Of a stretch of 64,000 nt of DNA, positions 29,750-38,683 are shown piece by piece (position 1 is the first letter of the stretch; each line of letters opens with the position of its first letter). Below the pieces are notes generated by a model that was not told the DNA's origin, searched no databases, and saw nothing but the letters and a program-made list of their open reading frames with translations. Made by a program: the position numbers and the translations under genes. Source of the DNA: Rhodobacterales bacterium HKCCSP123 (GTDB lineage Bacteria; Pseudomonadota; Alphaproteobacteria; Rhodobacterales; Rhodobacteraceae); assembly GCA_015689745.1 (NCBI GenBank), contig WVSO01000007.1, forward strand, positions 31,062 through 95,061, written 5' to 3'.

Positions 29750-31606
29750 TCAGTTGCGCCATTCGCGGTCTTCGATTCCGAATTTCTTGATCCTCGAATA
29801 GATCGTCGTGGCAGGCACCCCGAGCACCCGGGCTGCGCCGTTGGGGCCGGAGACGCGCCCCCCCGTCTCGTGGAGGCATGCCACGAGGTTCGCCCTCGCT
29901 TCCGCCTGCAAGGTTGCTTCCGACTTGATCTGAGCCGGTTGCCCGATCGTGGACACCGCCGGGTCGCCGATATCGACGATGAGTTTGCCGCCTTGGGAAA
30001 TGATCGCCGCGCGCTCGATCACGTTTCGCAGCTCCCGTGCGTTACCGGGCCAGGAATAGGCCTGGAGTTGCTGCATCGTGCGCTGCGTGATGACATTCCT
30101 GGCGCGGTTCAGCCGCATGTTGGCCAGCGACAGGAAATGGGTCGCAAGCGCCGGGATGTCCTCCCGCTTCTCACGGAGCGGATGGCAGGCAATCGGAAAC
30201 ACGTTGAGGAAGAGAAACAGATCCTCGCGGAAGCGCCCTGCGTCCACTTCACGTTCGAGGACCTTGGTCGTGGCTGCGATCACCCGCACGTCGATGATGC
30301 GGCTCCGGCTATCGCCGAGACGCGTCACCTCGCGGTCCTGAAGGGCCCGCAAGAGCTGTCCCTGGTGCTCGAGCGGCAGCTCCTCGACGTTCTCGAGGAA
30401 GATCGTGCCGCTGTGGGCCAGTTCGAGCTTGCCGGGCTTGTCTCGCAAGGCGCTCTGATAGGCGCCGCGGATATGTCCGAAAAGCTCCGAGCCCATCGCA
30501 TCTGCAGGCACGGAACCGCATCGCAGGTGGATCAGGGCGCGTCGTCGGCGGTCGCTGGCATTGTGGATGGCGTTCGCGACGAGTCCCTTGCCTGTCCCCC
30601 TTTCGCCCGAGATCAGGACATTGGCGGAGGTCTTGGCGACAAGGTCGATGCGTGTGCGTAGCTGGCGCGTCGCAGGGGCAGTCCCGATGATGTCGTGATG
30701 GGCCTGCTCGCTGGTGATCGCTTCCTGCAGGTAGGCGTTTTCCTGTTCAAGCCGGTCCCGAAGGGCCGCGACCTCTTCGAGCGCCTCGCGGAGGCGGCGT
30801 TCGTTCTCCTTGCGCTCGGTGATGTCACGAAAGATCACGACGGCACCGGCCAGCACCTGTTGGTCATAGATCGGCGTCGACACGTATTCGACCCGGATCG
30901 GCTTGCCATCCTTGCGCCAGAACACCTCGTCCTCGATCCGGTGCACCTGTTCGAAACGAAAGGACCGGTAGATAGGGCACTCGTGCGAATGGTACACCTC
31001 GCCGTTGACATGATGGTGGTGGATCATGTCGTGGATCGACTTTCCCATCAGGTCTTCGCTGGTCCAGCCAAGCATTTCCTGCGCGGCACGGTTCACGAAG
31101 GTCGTCTTGCCTTCGGCATTGACACCGTAGATGCCCTCGCCGGCCGCGTTCAGGATCAGCTGGTTCTCGTTCTCCAGCTCGGCGAAGAAGGATTGGGCGC
31201 GCTTCCACCCTTCCAGCCCGGCCCGATGCAGTTCCTCGGTGTCGAAGATCTGTGCCCTGCGCTCCAGTTCGGCGAGATCGACGAGCATCAGAAGGATCGT
31301 CGTCTCGTTCGGATCGATCAAGGACCCGCGCAGCTCGCAGGCCCGGTCGCCATTGGGCGTGCGGAAGCGGAGGTCGCGGGTCCAAGCCTCGCCGCGATGC
31401 TCCACCTCCTCCACGAAGATGATGAAGCGCGGCACCTGCCGCCCGAGAAGCGGGGAGAGCGCCAGCCCCCGTGGCCGGGTCAGGCCCAGCATCGCACAGG
31501 CGGCTTCATTGGCGTCGAGGATGACGTCACGCCGCGTGTCGAGCAGCAGCGCGGCCTCGGGCACGGCGTTCAGGCTGAAGGCAGGGACAGGCGACGATTC
31601 GTTCAT
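29750..31606 (-). CDS. PAS-AAA+-Fis regulator of the NtrC type with degenerate sigma-54 motifs
   Basis: 618 residues from the ATG at 31604-31606; earlier in-frame starts at 31624 and 31675 are possible and none has a clear Shine-Dalgarno. Two PAS-like domains (about 10-110 and 145-265) are joined by a coiled coil (265-300) to an AAA+ domain. Walker A GERGTGKG (334-341) is intact, but GAFTGA is GAYQSA (381-386) and Walker B reads TIFLEN (401-406). RFREDLFLFLNVFPI and SWPGNARELRN are kept. A Fis HTH (566-610) ends it. Because the sigma-54 loop is altered it probably acts on a sigma-70 promoter. It is divergent from the cyanate operon, its likely target. Confidence 0.88.
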   Translation of the reverse strand: MNESSPVPAFSLNAVPEAALLLDTRRDVILDANEAACAMLGLTRPRGLALSPLLGRQVPRFIIFVEEVEHRGEAWTRDLRFRTPNGDRACELRGSLIDPNETTILLMLVDLAELERRAQIFDTEELHRAGLEGWKRAQSFFAELENENQLILNAAGEGIYGVNAEGKTTFVNRAAQEMLGWTSEDLMGKSIHDMIHHHHVNGEVYHSHECPIYRSFRFEQVHRIEDEVFWRKDGKPIRVEYVSTPIYDQQVLAGAVVIFRDITERKENERRLREALEEVAALRDRLEQENAYLQEAITSEQAHHDIIGTAPATRQLRTRIDLVAKTSANVLISGERGTGKGLVANAIHNASDRRRRALIHLRCGSVPADAMGSELFGHIRGAYQSALRDKPGKLELAHSGTIFLENVEELPLEHQGQLLRALQDREVTRLGDSRSRIIDVRVIAATTKVLEREVDAGRFREDLFLFLNVFPIACHPLREKREDIPALATHFLSLANMRLNRARNVITQRTMQQLQAYSWPGNARELRNVIERAAIISQGGKLIVDIGDPAVSTIGQPAQIKSEATLQAEARANLVACLHETGGRVSGPNGAARVLGVPATTIYSRIKKFGIEDREWRN

Positions 31607-31648
31607 GGACGGATCGTGCCACATCCGGCGCAAAGGTGTTCGATTTTT

Positions 31649-31661
31649 TCGTAATTTACGA
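31649..31661. promoter_or_regulatory. Dyad in the A/T-rich gap between regulator and cyanate operon
   Basis: TCGTAATTTACGA, a 13-base dyad (6-1-6), lies in a strikingly A/T-rich 200-base intergenic region between the two divergent units. It is a candidate site for the PAS-AAA+ regulator or for its promoter control. Sequence symmetry is the only evidence. Confidence 0.4.
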
Positions 31662-31807
31662 TCTTTAGTAAACACGCTAAGGATGATGACTGGTTTATAT
31701 TATTGTTTTTTATAACTTATTTAATTTGCAAAACCTTCGGCTGCATCGCTTTTTTTCCCGGCAGTGCCTTCTCATACTGCCCGGGACATCCAGCACAGGG
31801 GATCAAA

Positions 31808-33202
31808 ATGTCTTTCAAGAGCCTCGGAAACCCGTTCTCGGGAGAATCGGATCTTCGCCATGGCGCCGGCTGCCGCTGCGACACCTGCTCGGGCGATCAC
31901 ACCGGCCACAAGCACGAGCACCATGCCGCTCCGGCCCCGATGTCGTCGGAACAGATCATGGAACGCGCGATCGAAAGCGCGGTCGTCCGCTCGATATTCG
32001 GCCAGAACGACATTCAGAGACGGTCGTTCATGGGGATGCTGGGCGGCGGTGCAGTCGCGTCGATCCTCGCGTCCGTCTTCCCTCTCGATGCCGCGAAGGC
32101 GATGCTGCTGGACGAACTCGGGCCGCCGGAAAAGACCGACCTCAACATCGGCTTCGTTCCCATCACCTGCGCCACGCCGATCATCATGGCGCAGCCCATG
32201 GGCTTCTACGAGCGCTATGGCCTCAACGCCCAGGTCATCAAGACCGCAGGTTGGGCCGTGGCCCGCGACAAGTCGCTGTCGGGCGAATACGACGCGAGCC
32301 ACATGCTGACCCCCATGCCGCTCGCCATGACGCTCGGCGCGGGCTCGGTCGCGACACCCTACATTATGCCTGCGGTGGAAAACATCAACGGGCAAGCCAT
32401 CGTCCTGTCGAACGAGCACCTGGACAAGCGTGACCCTTCGCAGTGGCGCGGCTTCACCTTCGGCGTGCCCTTCGAATACTCTATGCACAACTTCCTGCTG
32501 CGCTACTATGTGGCCGAATTCGGGCTCGACCCCGACACCGACATCCAGATCCGCGTGGTGCCGCCACCGGAGATGGTCGCCAACCTGCGTGCCGGCAACC
32601 TCGACGGCTACCTCTCTCCCGACCCGTTCAACCAGCGCGCCGTCTGGGAAGGTATCGGCTTCATCCACACGCTGACCAAGGACATCTGGGAAGGTCACCC
32701 CTGCTGCGCGTTTGCAGCGCCCGCCTCCTTCGCGCAGGAATTGCCGAATACCTACGGCGCCCTGCTGAAGGCGATCATCGACGCGACCCAGTATGCCTCC
32801 AACCCCGACAACCGGGTCGAGATCTCCGAGGCCATCGCGCCGGAAAACTACCTCAACCAGCCGGTGCCCGTGATCCAGCAGGTTCTGACCGGGACGTTCG
32901 CAGACGGCCTGGGCGAGGTTCAGCGCGTTCCCGACCGGATCGATTTCGACCCCTTCCCCTGGCACTCGATGGGCGTCTGGATCCTGACCCAGATGCGGCG
33001 TTGGGGCTACATCGAGGAGCATGTGGACTACGCGGCGGTCGCCGAGCAGGTCTACCTCGCCTCGGACGCACGGCGCATCATGAACGAGCTGGGCTACGAG
33101 GCGCCGGCGGAAACCTACCGGACCCATACGATCATGGGGAAGACCTTCGATCCGGCCGACCCGGTCGGCTATATCGACAGCTTCGCGATCCGGCGGGCCT
33201 GA
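31808..33202 (+). CDS. cynA: Cyanate/nitrate-type ABC transporter substrate-binding protein (CynA/NrtA-like)
   Basis: 464 residues. The binding-protein body belongs to the NrtA/CynA/SsuA group (NIGFVPITCATPIIMAQPMG, YGLNAQVIKTAGWAVARDK, AGNLDGYLSPDPFNQRA). A twin-arginine motif, QRRSFMGMLGGG, lies at residues 70-81, preceded by a very long n-region that contains three cysteines (22, 24, 27) and six histidines (18, 31, 34, 36, 38, 39). It should be exported folded by Tat. The downstream cyanase points to cyanate as the cargo. It is divergent from the regulator and starts the operon. Confidence 0.87.
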   Translation: MSFKSLGNPFSGESDLRHGAGCRCDTCSGDHTGHKHEHHAAPAPMSSEQIMERAIESAVVRSIFGQNDIQRRSFMGMLGGGAVASILASVFPLDAAKAMLLDELGPPEKTDLNIGFVPITCATPIIMAQPMGFYERYGLNAQVIKTAGWAVARDKSLSGEYDASHMLTPMPLAMTLGAGSVATPYIMPAVENINGQAIVLSNEHLDKRDPSQWRGFTFGVPFEYSMHNFLLRYYVAEFGLDPDTDIQIRVVPPPEMVANLRAGNLDGYLSPDPFNQRAVWEGIGFIHTLTKDIWEGHPCCAFAAPASFAQELPNTYGALLKAIIDATQYASNPDNRVEISEAIAPENYLNQPVPVIQQVLTGTFADGLGEVQRVPDRIDFDPFPWHSMGVWILTQMRRWGYIEEHVDYAAVAEQVYLASDARRIMNELGYEAPAETYRTHTIMGKTFDPADPVGYIDSFAIRRA

Positions 33203-33205
33203 GCC

Positions 33206-34039
33206 ATGCAGTCGCTCTCCATCAACCAGCGGGCGGCGGTACTCTCCGTCGTCATGCTGGTGGTCGGCCTCCTGTTGTGGGAGGTCGCCATTCCCCAGCA
33301 ACAGCTTGCCACCGAGCTGACCGAATACGAGCTTCTGGCGGGCGGCGGCGCCCCCCGCGCCGCCGTACCCCCGCCGAGCGACATCCTCGTGCGTGCCTGG
33401 GAGGAGCTGTCGGATCCGTTCTACGACGCGGGCCCGAACGACAAGGGCATCGGCATCCAGATCGGCTACTCGATCTACCGCGTGCTGACCGGCTACCTGC
33501 TCGCCGCGCTGATCGCCATTCCGCTCGGGTTCCTGATCGGCATGTCGCCGGTCGCCTACAAGGCGCTGAACCCGTTCATCCAGGTGCTGCGCCCGATCTC
33601 GCCGCTCGCGTGGATGCCGCTTGCGCTGTTCATCATCCAGGACAGCGAGGCCAGCGCGATCTTCGTGATCTTCATCTGTTCGATCTGGCCCATGCTGATC
33701 AACACCGCCTTCGGCGTTGCCGGTGTCCGGCGCGACTGGGTCAACGTTGCGCGCACCCATGAACTGGGGGCCCTCAGGACGGCCTTCCAGGTGATCCTTC
33801 CCGCCGCAGCCCCGACCATCGTGACGGGCATGCGGATCTCCATCGGCATCGCCTGGCTCGTGATCGTCGCGGCGGAGATGCTCGTCGGGGGAACCGGCAT
33901 CGGCTATTTCGTCTGGAACGAGTGGAACAACCTCGATCTCACCTCCGTCATCTTCTCGATCCTCATGATCGGTGTCGTCGGCATGTTGCTTGATGCGGCC
34001 TTCGGGGCGCTCCAGCGCTTCGTCGCCTACGCGGAATAA
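33206..34039 (+). CDS. cynB: Cyanate/nitrate-type ABC transporter permease (CynB/NrtB-like)
   Basis: 277 residues, six or so membrane helices, with the EAA-type loop around VARTHELGALRTAFQVILPAA and the helix GMRISIGIAWLVIVAAEMLVG, as in NrtB/SsuC permeases. An insertion after the first helix (ATELTEYELLAGGGAPRAAV) is periplasmic. It lies three bases after the binding-protein gene, in frame with its operon. Confidence 0.9.
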   Translation: MQSLSINQRAAVLSVVMLVVGLLLWEVAIPQQQLATELTEYELLAGGGAPRAAVPPPSDILVRAWEELSDPFYDAGPNDKGIGIQIGYSIYRVLTGYLLAALIAIPLGFLIGMSPVAYKALNPFIQVLRPISPLAWMPLALFIIQDSEASAIFVIFICSIWPMLINTAFGVAGVRRDWVNVARTHELGALRTAFQVILPAAAPTIVTGMRISIGIAWLVIVAAEMLVGGTGIGYFVWNEWNNLDLTSVIFSILMIGVVGMLLDAAFGALQRFVAYAE

Positions 34040-34051
34040 GGAGTGCAAGGC

Positions 34052-34963
34052 ATGTCCAACACCTTTCTGAGCATAGAACGCCTGACCCAGATCTTTCCCG
34101 ATGGCGCGGGCGGCACGCTGACCGTGTTCGAAAACGCGAGCTTCGGTATCGAGAAGGGCGAGTTCGTCTGCATTCTCGGACATTCGGGCTGCGGCAAATC
34201 CACGATCATGAACATCCTCGCCGGGCTGGCCGAGCCCACGTCGGGCGTGGTGAAGATGGATGGTTTCGAGGTGTCGGGCCCGTCGCTCGACCGCGGCGTG
34301 GTGTTCCAGAACTATTCGCTTCTGCCGTGGCTCTCGGCGCTGAAGAACGTCACCTTCGGCATCAAGGCCCGCCACCCCGACTGGTCCAAGGACAGGGTCG
34401 AGGCCCACGCCCGCGAGTTTCTCGCGAAGGTGGGCCTCGAAGGCGAGGTCGTGCACCGCAAACCCTCGCAGCTGTCGGGGGGCATGCGTCAGCGTGTGTC
34501 GATCGCGCGCGCCTTCGCCAACGAACCGAAGCTCCTGCTGCTCGACGAGCCCTTCGGCGCACTCGACGCGCTGACGCGGGGCACGATCCAGGAAGAGCTG
34601 CTCAAGATCTGGCGGGGCACGAACCAGACGGTGTTCATGATCACCCATGACATCGACGAGGCGATCCTTCTGTCCGACCGCATCCTTCTGATGACCAACG
34701 GGCCGCATGCGCGTGTCGCCGAGAGCGTCGATATCACCATTCCCCGACCGCGCAACCGGACCGAGATCGTGGAGCACCCCAACTACTACGCGATCCGCAA
34801 CCACCTCGTGCATTTCCTGGGCGAGCGCTCGAAGGCGCTGGCCGGGAAGGCCTCGGGCGGCGAAACCCAGTCGCCCGCAACCGTGCGCATCGACAGGACC
34901 GCTCCCTCGGCGACCGAAGAGGATGCCGAGGGTGAACGCCGCCTGCGCGCGGTCAATGACTGA
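34052..34963 (+). CDS. cynD: Cyanate/nitrate-type ABC transporter ATP-binding protein (CynD/NrtD-like)
   Basis: 303 residues. Walker A is GHSGCGKST, the signature [16 protein letters not shown] and Walker [16 protein letters not shown]. The start is the ATG at 34052, with AAGGAG 11-16 bases before it, rather than the in-frame GTG at 34043. The C-terminal extension after the nucleotide domain ([20 protein letters not shown]) is typical of NrtD/CynD/SsuB. The stop overlaps the next gene. Confidence 0.92.
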   Translation: MSNTFLSIERLTQIFPDGAGGTLTVFENASFGIEKGEFVCILGHSGCGKSTIMNILAGLAEPTSGVVKMDGFEVSGPSLDRGVVFQNYSLLPWLSALKNVTFGIKARHPDWSKDRVEAHAREFLAKVGLEGEVVHRKPSQLSGGMRQRVSIARAFANEPKLLLLDEPFGALDALTRGTIQEELLKIWRGTNQTVFMITHDIDEAILLSDRILLMTNGPHARVAESVDITIPRPRNRTEIVEHPNYYAIRNHLVHFLGERSKALAGKASGGETQSPATVRIDRTAPSATEEDAEGERRLRAVND

Positions 34964-35447
34964 GGCCGCCGCCATGCCCGACGCGCCGAGACTGCCGGTC
35001 CCGCCCTTCACTCGTGAAGACGCCGTGCGGAAGGTGCGGATGGCCGAGGACGCGTGGAACACGCGCGAACCCGCCCGGGTCGCCTTGGCCTACACGCCGG
35101 ACACGCGCTGGCGCAACCGGTCCGAGTTCATGAGCGGCCGTGCAGAGGTCGAGGATTTCCTGACCCGCAAGTGGGCCAAGGAGAACGGCTACCGCCTGAT
35201 CAAGGAAATCTGGGCCCATTCCGAGAACCGGATCGCCGTGCGCTTTTGCTACGAGTGGCACGACGAGACGGGCCAGTGGTTCCGTGCCCATGGCAACGAG
35301 AACTGGGAATTTGACTCGAACGGCTACATGGCAACGCGCCACGCCTCGATCAACGACGTGCCGATAGACGAGGCGGACCGTCTGTTTCAATGGCCACAGG
35401 GGCCCCGCCCGGACGATCACCCAGGCCTGACGGATCTCGGGCTTTGA
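34956..35447 (+). CDS. DUF1348 / nuclear transport factor 2-like protein
   Basis: 163 residues (157 if the ATG at 34974 is used). The whole is a DUF1348 protein of the NTF2-like cone fold: [54 protein letters not shown]. Members are small and presumed enzymes or binders, with no settled role. The ATG overlaps the end of the ATPase gene by eight bases and cyanase follows by 39 bases, so a part in cyanate metabolism is likely. Confidence 0.85.
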   Translation: MTEAAAMPDAPRLPVPPFTREDAVRKVRMAEDAWNTREPARVALAYTPDTRWRNRSEFMSGRAEVEDFLTRKWAKENGYRLIKEIWAHSENRIAVRFCYEWHDETGQWFRAHGNENWEFDSNGYMATRHASINDVPIDEADRLFQWPQGPRPDDHPGLTDLGL

Positions 35448-35486
35448 CGCCCCGATCCCCGACACTCACGAGAGAGGAGACCAGAC

Positions 35487-35957
35487 ATGAAGGACAATCT
35501 TGATATGACATCGATGATGACCAAGGAAGACGTGACGGTGATGATCCTGTCCGCCAAGCGGCAGGGCGGTCTCACCTGGGAAGGCATCGCGGAAAAGATC
35601 GGCATGTCGCCGGTCTGGACCCATTCCGCCTGCATGGGCATGAACGCGTTCCCCAAGGACAAGGCCGAGGCGCTGGTATCCTATCTCGGCCTGCCGCAGG
35701 AGGCGGCGCTCGTCCTCGAGGAGCCGCCCACGAAGGTCTGGGACCAGGCCGTTCCGACCGATCCGTGCATCTATCGCCTATACGAGATCGTCGGAGTCTA
35801 CGGACCCACGATCAAGGCCCTGATCGAAGAGAAGTTCGGGACCGGGATCATGTCGGCCATCGACTTCGACATGCAGCTCACCAAGGTCGAGCATCCGAAG
35901 GGCGATCGCGTGAAGCTCGAGATGTCGGGCAAGTATCTCGCCTACAACAGCTGGTAG
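35487..35957 (+). CDS. cynS: Cyanate hydratase (cyanase)
   Basis: 156 residues, the length of E. coli CynS. The catalytic residues correspond to Arg97, Glu100 and Ser123 (YRLYEIVGVYG, GIMSAIDF), one position off the E. coli numbers. An N-terminal HTH-like domain and the decamer-forming C-terminal domain are both complete. With bicarbonate it turns cyanate into ammonia and CO2, so the locus gives nitrogen and detoxification. GAGGAG precedes the ATG. Confidence 0.97.
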   Translation: MKDNLDMTSMMTKEDVTVMILSAKRQGGLTWEGIAEKIGMSPVWTHSACMGMNAFPKDKAEALVSYLGLPQEAALVLEEPPTKVWDQAVPTDPCIYRLYEIVGVYGPTIKALIEEKFGTGIMSAIDFDMQLTKVEHPKGDRVKLEMSGKYLAYNSW

Positions 35958-35990
35958 GCTGCCGACCGCGAGGACGCTTGAGCGGAGTGG

Positions 35991-36008
35991 CGGGCCCTGT
36001 CGGGCCCG
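35991..36008 (+). terminator. Probable terminator hairpin after cynS
   Basis: CGGGCCC/GGGCCCG with a four-base loop, 33 bases after the cynS stop, followed by a short pyrimidine stretch (TCCTT). The rest of the 325-base gap up to 36282 shows no gene. Confidence 0.45.
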
Positions 36009-36282
36009 TCCTTGCATCACGTGCCCGTCCCCTCGAACCCGCGCGGCTGGCAGAACCCTGGGTCGCCGCCGTCACGGCCTTTGCCCGGGAGCGTTTCCAT
36101 CGCGCTTCGCGGCAATCCCACATCAGGCAAGCCCTTGACCACGCGGAAAAGCCCATTTCACGGCCTGCCCCTCCGGCATGAGCCGTCACTTGCGCCCAGG
36201 GGCGCGGCAAGACCGGCGACCGCCTTCCGTCGTTCCCCGGCCTTCTGCGCCGCCGACACGGCACCCGTGCGGTCGAACCTGT

Positions 36283-37425
36283 CTAGGGCTTGTAGAGCTC
36301 CGACGTCTTCTCCCGCGCGGCGAGCCACCAGCCTGACTGCTCGGGCCATGCCGAGAACGCGGTGTCGTGCCCGAGGTGGCGCGCAGCATGGAGCGCCCAC
36401 ATCGGATCGACGAGTGCCTCGCGCGCGATGGCGATGAGATCGGCGCTTCCGCGGGCGAGGATCGCCTCGGCTTGCTCGGGATGCGTGATGAGGCCCACCG
36501 CCATGGTCGTCATGCCAACCTCCGTTCGGACACGGTCGGCATAGGGCACCTGGAAACCCGGCTGGCGCTTCTGCCCGCCGGCCGCCGTCGCGGGGCCCGC
36601 GATGCCGCCCGAAGAACAATCCATGACATCGACCCCGATGTCCTTCAGCGCTCGGGCAAGAACGACCGTATCCTCGAGGCTCCAGCCATCCGGGGGGCCA
36701 TCGACGGCGGAGGTCCGGAAGAACAGCGGACGGTTCTCCGGCCAGGCTGCCCGGACCGCCTCGGCGATTTCGAGGGCCAGCCGCATCCGCCCCTTCAGGT
36801 CACCGCCGTATGCGTCTGTCCGCCTGTTCGACAGCGGCGAAAGAAAGCTGTGGACGAGATAGCCATGTGCGCCATGGATCTCGACGATGCGATAGCCCGC
36901 CTCCCGGGCGCGATGCGTGGCCGACACGTAATCCGCAACCAGGTCGCGGATCTCCGGCACCGTAAGTTCATGCGGAACCGGCCAGCCTTCGGCAACCGGC
37001 ATCGCCGATGGGCCCACAGGCGTCCATGGCATGTCGCCGCGGGCGAAATCGGACCCGTCGAGAGGGCCGTTTCCGAACCAGGGGCGCTGCATGCCGGCTT
37101 TCCGTCCCGCATGTCCCAGTTGGATGGCCGGGATCGCTCCGTGGCGCAGCACGAACTGGGCCACCCGCGCGTGCCCCGGGACCTGGCTGTCCGCCCAGAG
37201 GCCCGGACACCCGTGCGTGATCCGCCCACGCTTCTGCACGGCTGTCGCTTCGGTGAACACGATACCGGCGCCACCGATGGCGAACCGGCCGAGATGGACA
37301 AGATGCCAGTCCTCGAGGTGCCCTTCGTGAGCCGAATACTGGCACATGGGCGAGATGACGACACGGTTGCGTGTCTCGATGCCGCGCAGCTCGAGAGACT
37401 GGAAAAGCATGGGTGTGTCGGGCAT
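36283..37425 (-). CDS. NADH:flavin oxidoreductase of the Old Yellow Enzyme family (YqjM/NamA-like)
   Basis: 380 residues, FMN TIM barrel. VVISPMCQYSA, the IQLGHAGRKA histidine region, HGAHGYLVHSFLSPLSNRRTD and AIAREALVDPMW fit the thermophilic-like OYE class (YqjM/NamA), reducing activated C=C bonds. The ATG at 37423-37425 has GGAG upstream; an earlier ATG at 37453-37455 is possible. The gene is divergent from the citryl-CoA-lyase-like gene and probably works alone or with that aromatic or acyl-CoA group. Confidence 0.88.
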   Translation of the reverse strand: MPDTPMLFQSLELRGIETRNRVVISPMCQYSAHEGHLEDWHLVHLGRFAIGGAGIVFTEATAVQKRGRITHGCPGLWADSQVPGHARVAQFVLRHGAIPAIQLGHAGRKAGMQRPWFGNGPLDGSDFARGDMPWTPVGPSAMPVAEGWPVPHELTVPEIRDLVADYVSATHRAREAGYRIVEIHGAHGYLVHSFLSPLSNRRTDAYGGDLKGRMRLALEIAEAVRAAWPENRPLFFRTSAVDGPPDGWSLEDTVVLARALKDIGVDVMDCSSGGIAGPATAAGGQKRQPGFQVPYADRVRTEVGMTTMAVGLITHPEQAEAILARGSADLIAIAREALVDPMWALHAARHLGHDTAFSAWPEQSGWWLAAREKTSELYKP

Positions 37426-37900
37426 GGCGTCATCTCCGGGTTCGGGCTCTGGCATCCTCTCTCCGCCATCGGACCCGCATGTTCAAGGAATGCTCGGCGG
37501 TCAACGGCTGCCGTGGCAGCTTCCCTGCTCGAAATCGAGGCCCCACAATCGTGCCGCGGGAGAGTCCCTGTTCACCGCTCCGTAGACAGCGGGCCGGGAC
37601 GATTGAACTCGCGCCAAACCCCGCGCTGCGTCAGGCTCCGGATTGTCCTGAATGCGCAAGTCCCCCGGCTTCTTCCCCGCATTCCGGGACATCAGGGCGC
37701 AACACGATCCCGCGGAACGGGCGGCGCAGCCGGTCACGTCGGCAGCTTCGGACGGTGCAAGGCCCGGGTGCGGATCGTGTCCTGGCCGCCGCGGCTTGCC
37801 GGCGAGAGGGCGCGGCGCGGACCACGGCCGGACAGCTGACCATCTTTGGCATTATGATATCCGGAGATCGGGCTACATTGGAACGCGAGGGAGGACGGCC
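37426..37900. other. 475-base divergent intergenic region
   Basis: Between the Old Yellow Enzyme gene and the citryl-CoA-lyase-like gene. Frames on both strands stay open, but none has recognisable content; the base composition suggests noncoding or decayed sequence. It should hold the promoters of both units. Confidence 0.35.
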
Positions 37901-38683
37901 ATGCAAATCGGGAAGACCGGATCGGCGACCACATCCATTTCGACGGCGACGGCGGAGGCGATCACCGTCCGGAACCATGACCTCGTCCATGATCTCATGG
38001 GGCACCTGAGCTTCACCGAGTACTTCTTTCTCCTGACGACGGGACGAAAACCGACGCAAGACCAGAGGTTCTTCCTCGATCTCCTGCTGGTCTCGATCGC
38101 CGAGCATGGCCTGGTTCCGACCAATCAGGCCGCCCGCATGACCTATGCGGCGGACCCCGACTTCCTGCAGGGCGCCGTGGCGGCCGGACTGCTCGGGTGC
38201 GGCAAGGTCATTCTGGGTACCACCGAGGTCGCTGGCGCGTTCCTTCGGGACACACAGAGGCGGATCGAGGATGGGGGCGACACCCTCGACGACATCATTT
38301 CCCGGGCACGGGACGAAGGACGGCGCCTGCCGGGTTTCGGGCATCCGCTGCACAAGCCCGTCGACCCACGCGCCCAGCGCATCCTGTCGCTGGCGGAGGA
38401 GCGGGGTGTCGCAAGGACATACGTGCGGCTGGCCCGCGCCATCGAGGATGCCGTCACACGCCTCTGGCCGAAGCCATTGCCGATGAACGTCTCCTTCGCG
38501 ATCCCGGCGGTCCTTCTGGACCTCGACTTCCCGGTCTCGGTTCTGAAGGGGATACCGATCCTGGCCCGCACCGCGAGCCTCCTGGCGCATCTCGCCGAGG
38601 AAAGCCGGACACCGATCGGCTTCACGCTGGCGCATCACGCGGAAATGGGGATCACGTACAGGCCACGGGATGCCGCGGAGTGA
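37901..38683 (+). CDS. Citryl-CoA lyase / citrate-synthase-family protein
   Basis: 260 residues, about the size of the small citrate-synthase domain. RLPGFGHPLHKPVDPRAQRI carries the histidine-containing citrate-synthase motif and a second helix set (LPMNVSFAIPAVLLDLDFP) follows. Length and lack of an N-terminal domain fit citryl-CoA lyases, which cleave citryl-CoA to acetyl-CoA and oxaloacetate. The start is the ATG at 37901 with GAGGGAGG upstream. Its stop overlaps the GTG of the broken ligase gene behind it, so the two once formed an operon. Confidence 0.75.
   Translation: MQIGKTGSATTSISTATAEAITVRNHDLVHDLMGHLSFTEYFFLLTTGRKPTQDQRFFLDLLLVSIAEHGLVPTNQAARMTYAADPDFLQGAVAAGLLGCGKVILGTTEVAGAFLRDTQRRIEDGGDTLDDIISRARDEGRRLPGFGHPLHKPVDPRAQRILSLAEERGVARTYVRLARAIEDAVTRLWPKPLPMNVSFAIPAVLLDLDFPVSVLKGIPILARTASLLAHLAEESRTPIGFTLAHHAEMGITYRPRDAAE

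Noticed and set aside
31680..31807. Possible -24/-12 promoter before the CynA-like gene (GG at the TGGTTTATATTATTG stretch)
   Set aside because: The second element is TG, not GC, and the local regulator has lost its GAFTGA loop.
31772..35062. A 1096-residue minus-strand open frame across the cyanate operon
   Set aside because: Shadow created by strong G/C third-position bias; the plus-strand genes are unambiguous.
36009..36282. Small frames between cynS and the Old Yellow Enzyme gene
   Set aside because: No ribosome site, no known motif, and the frames extend into neighbouring genes.
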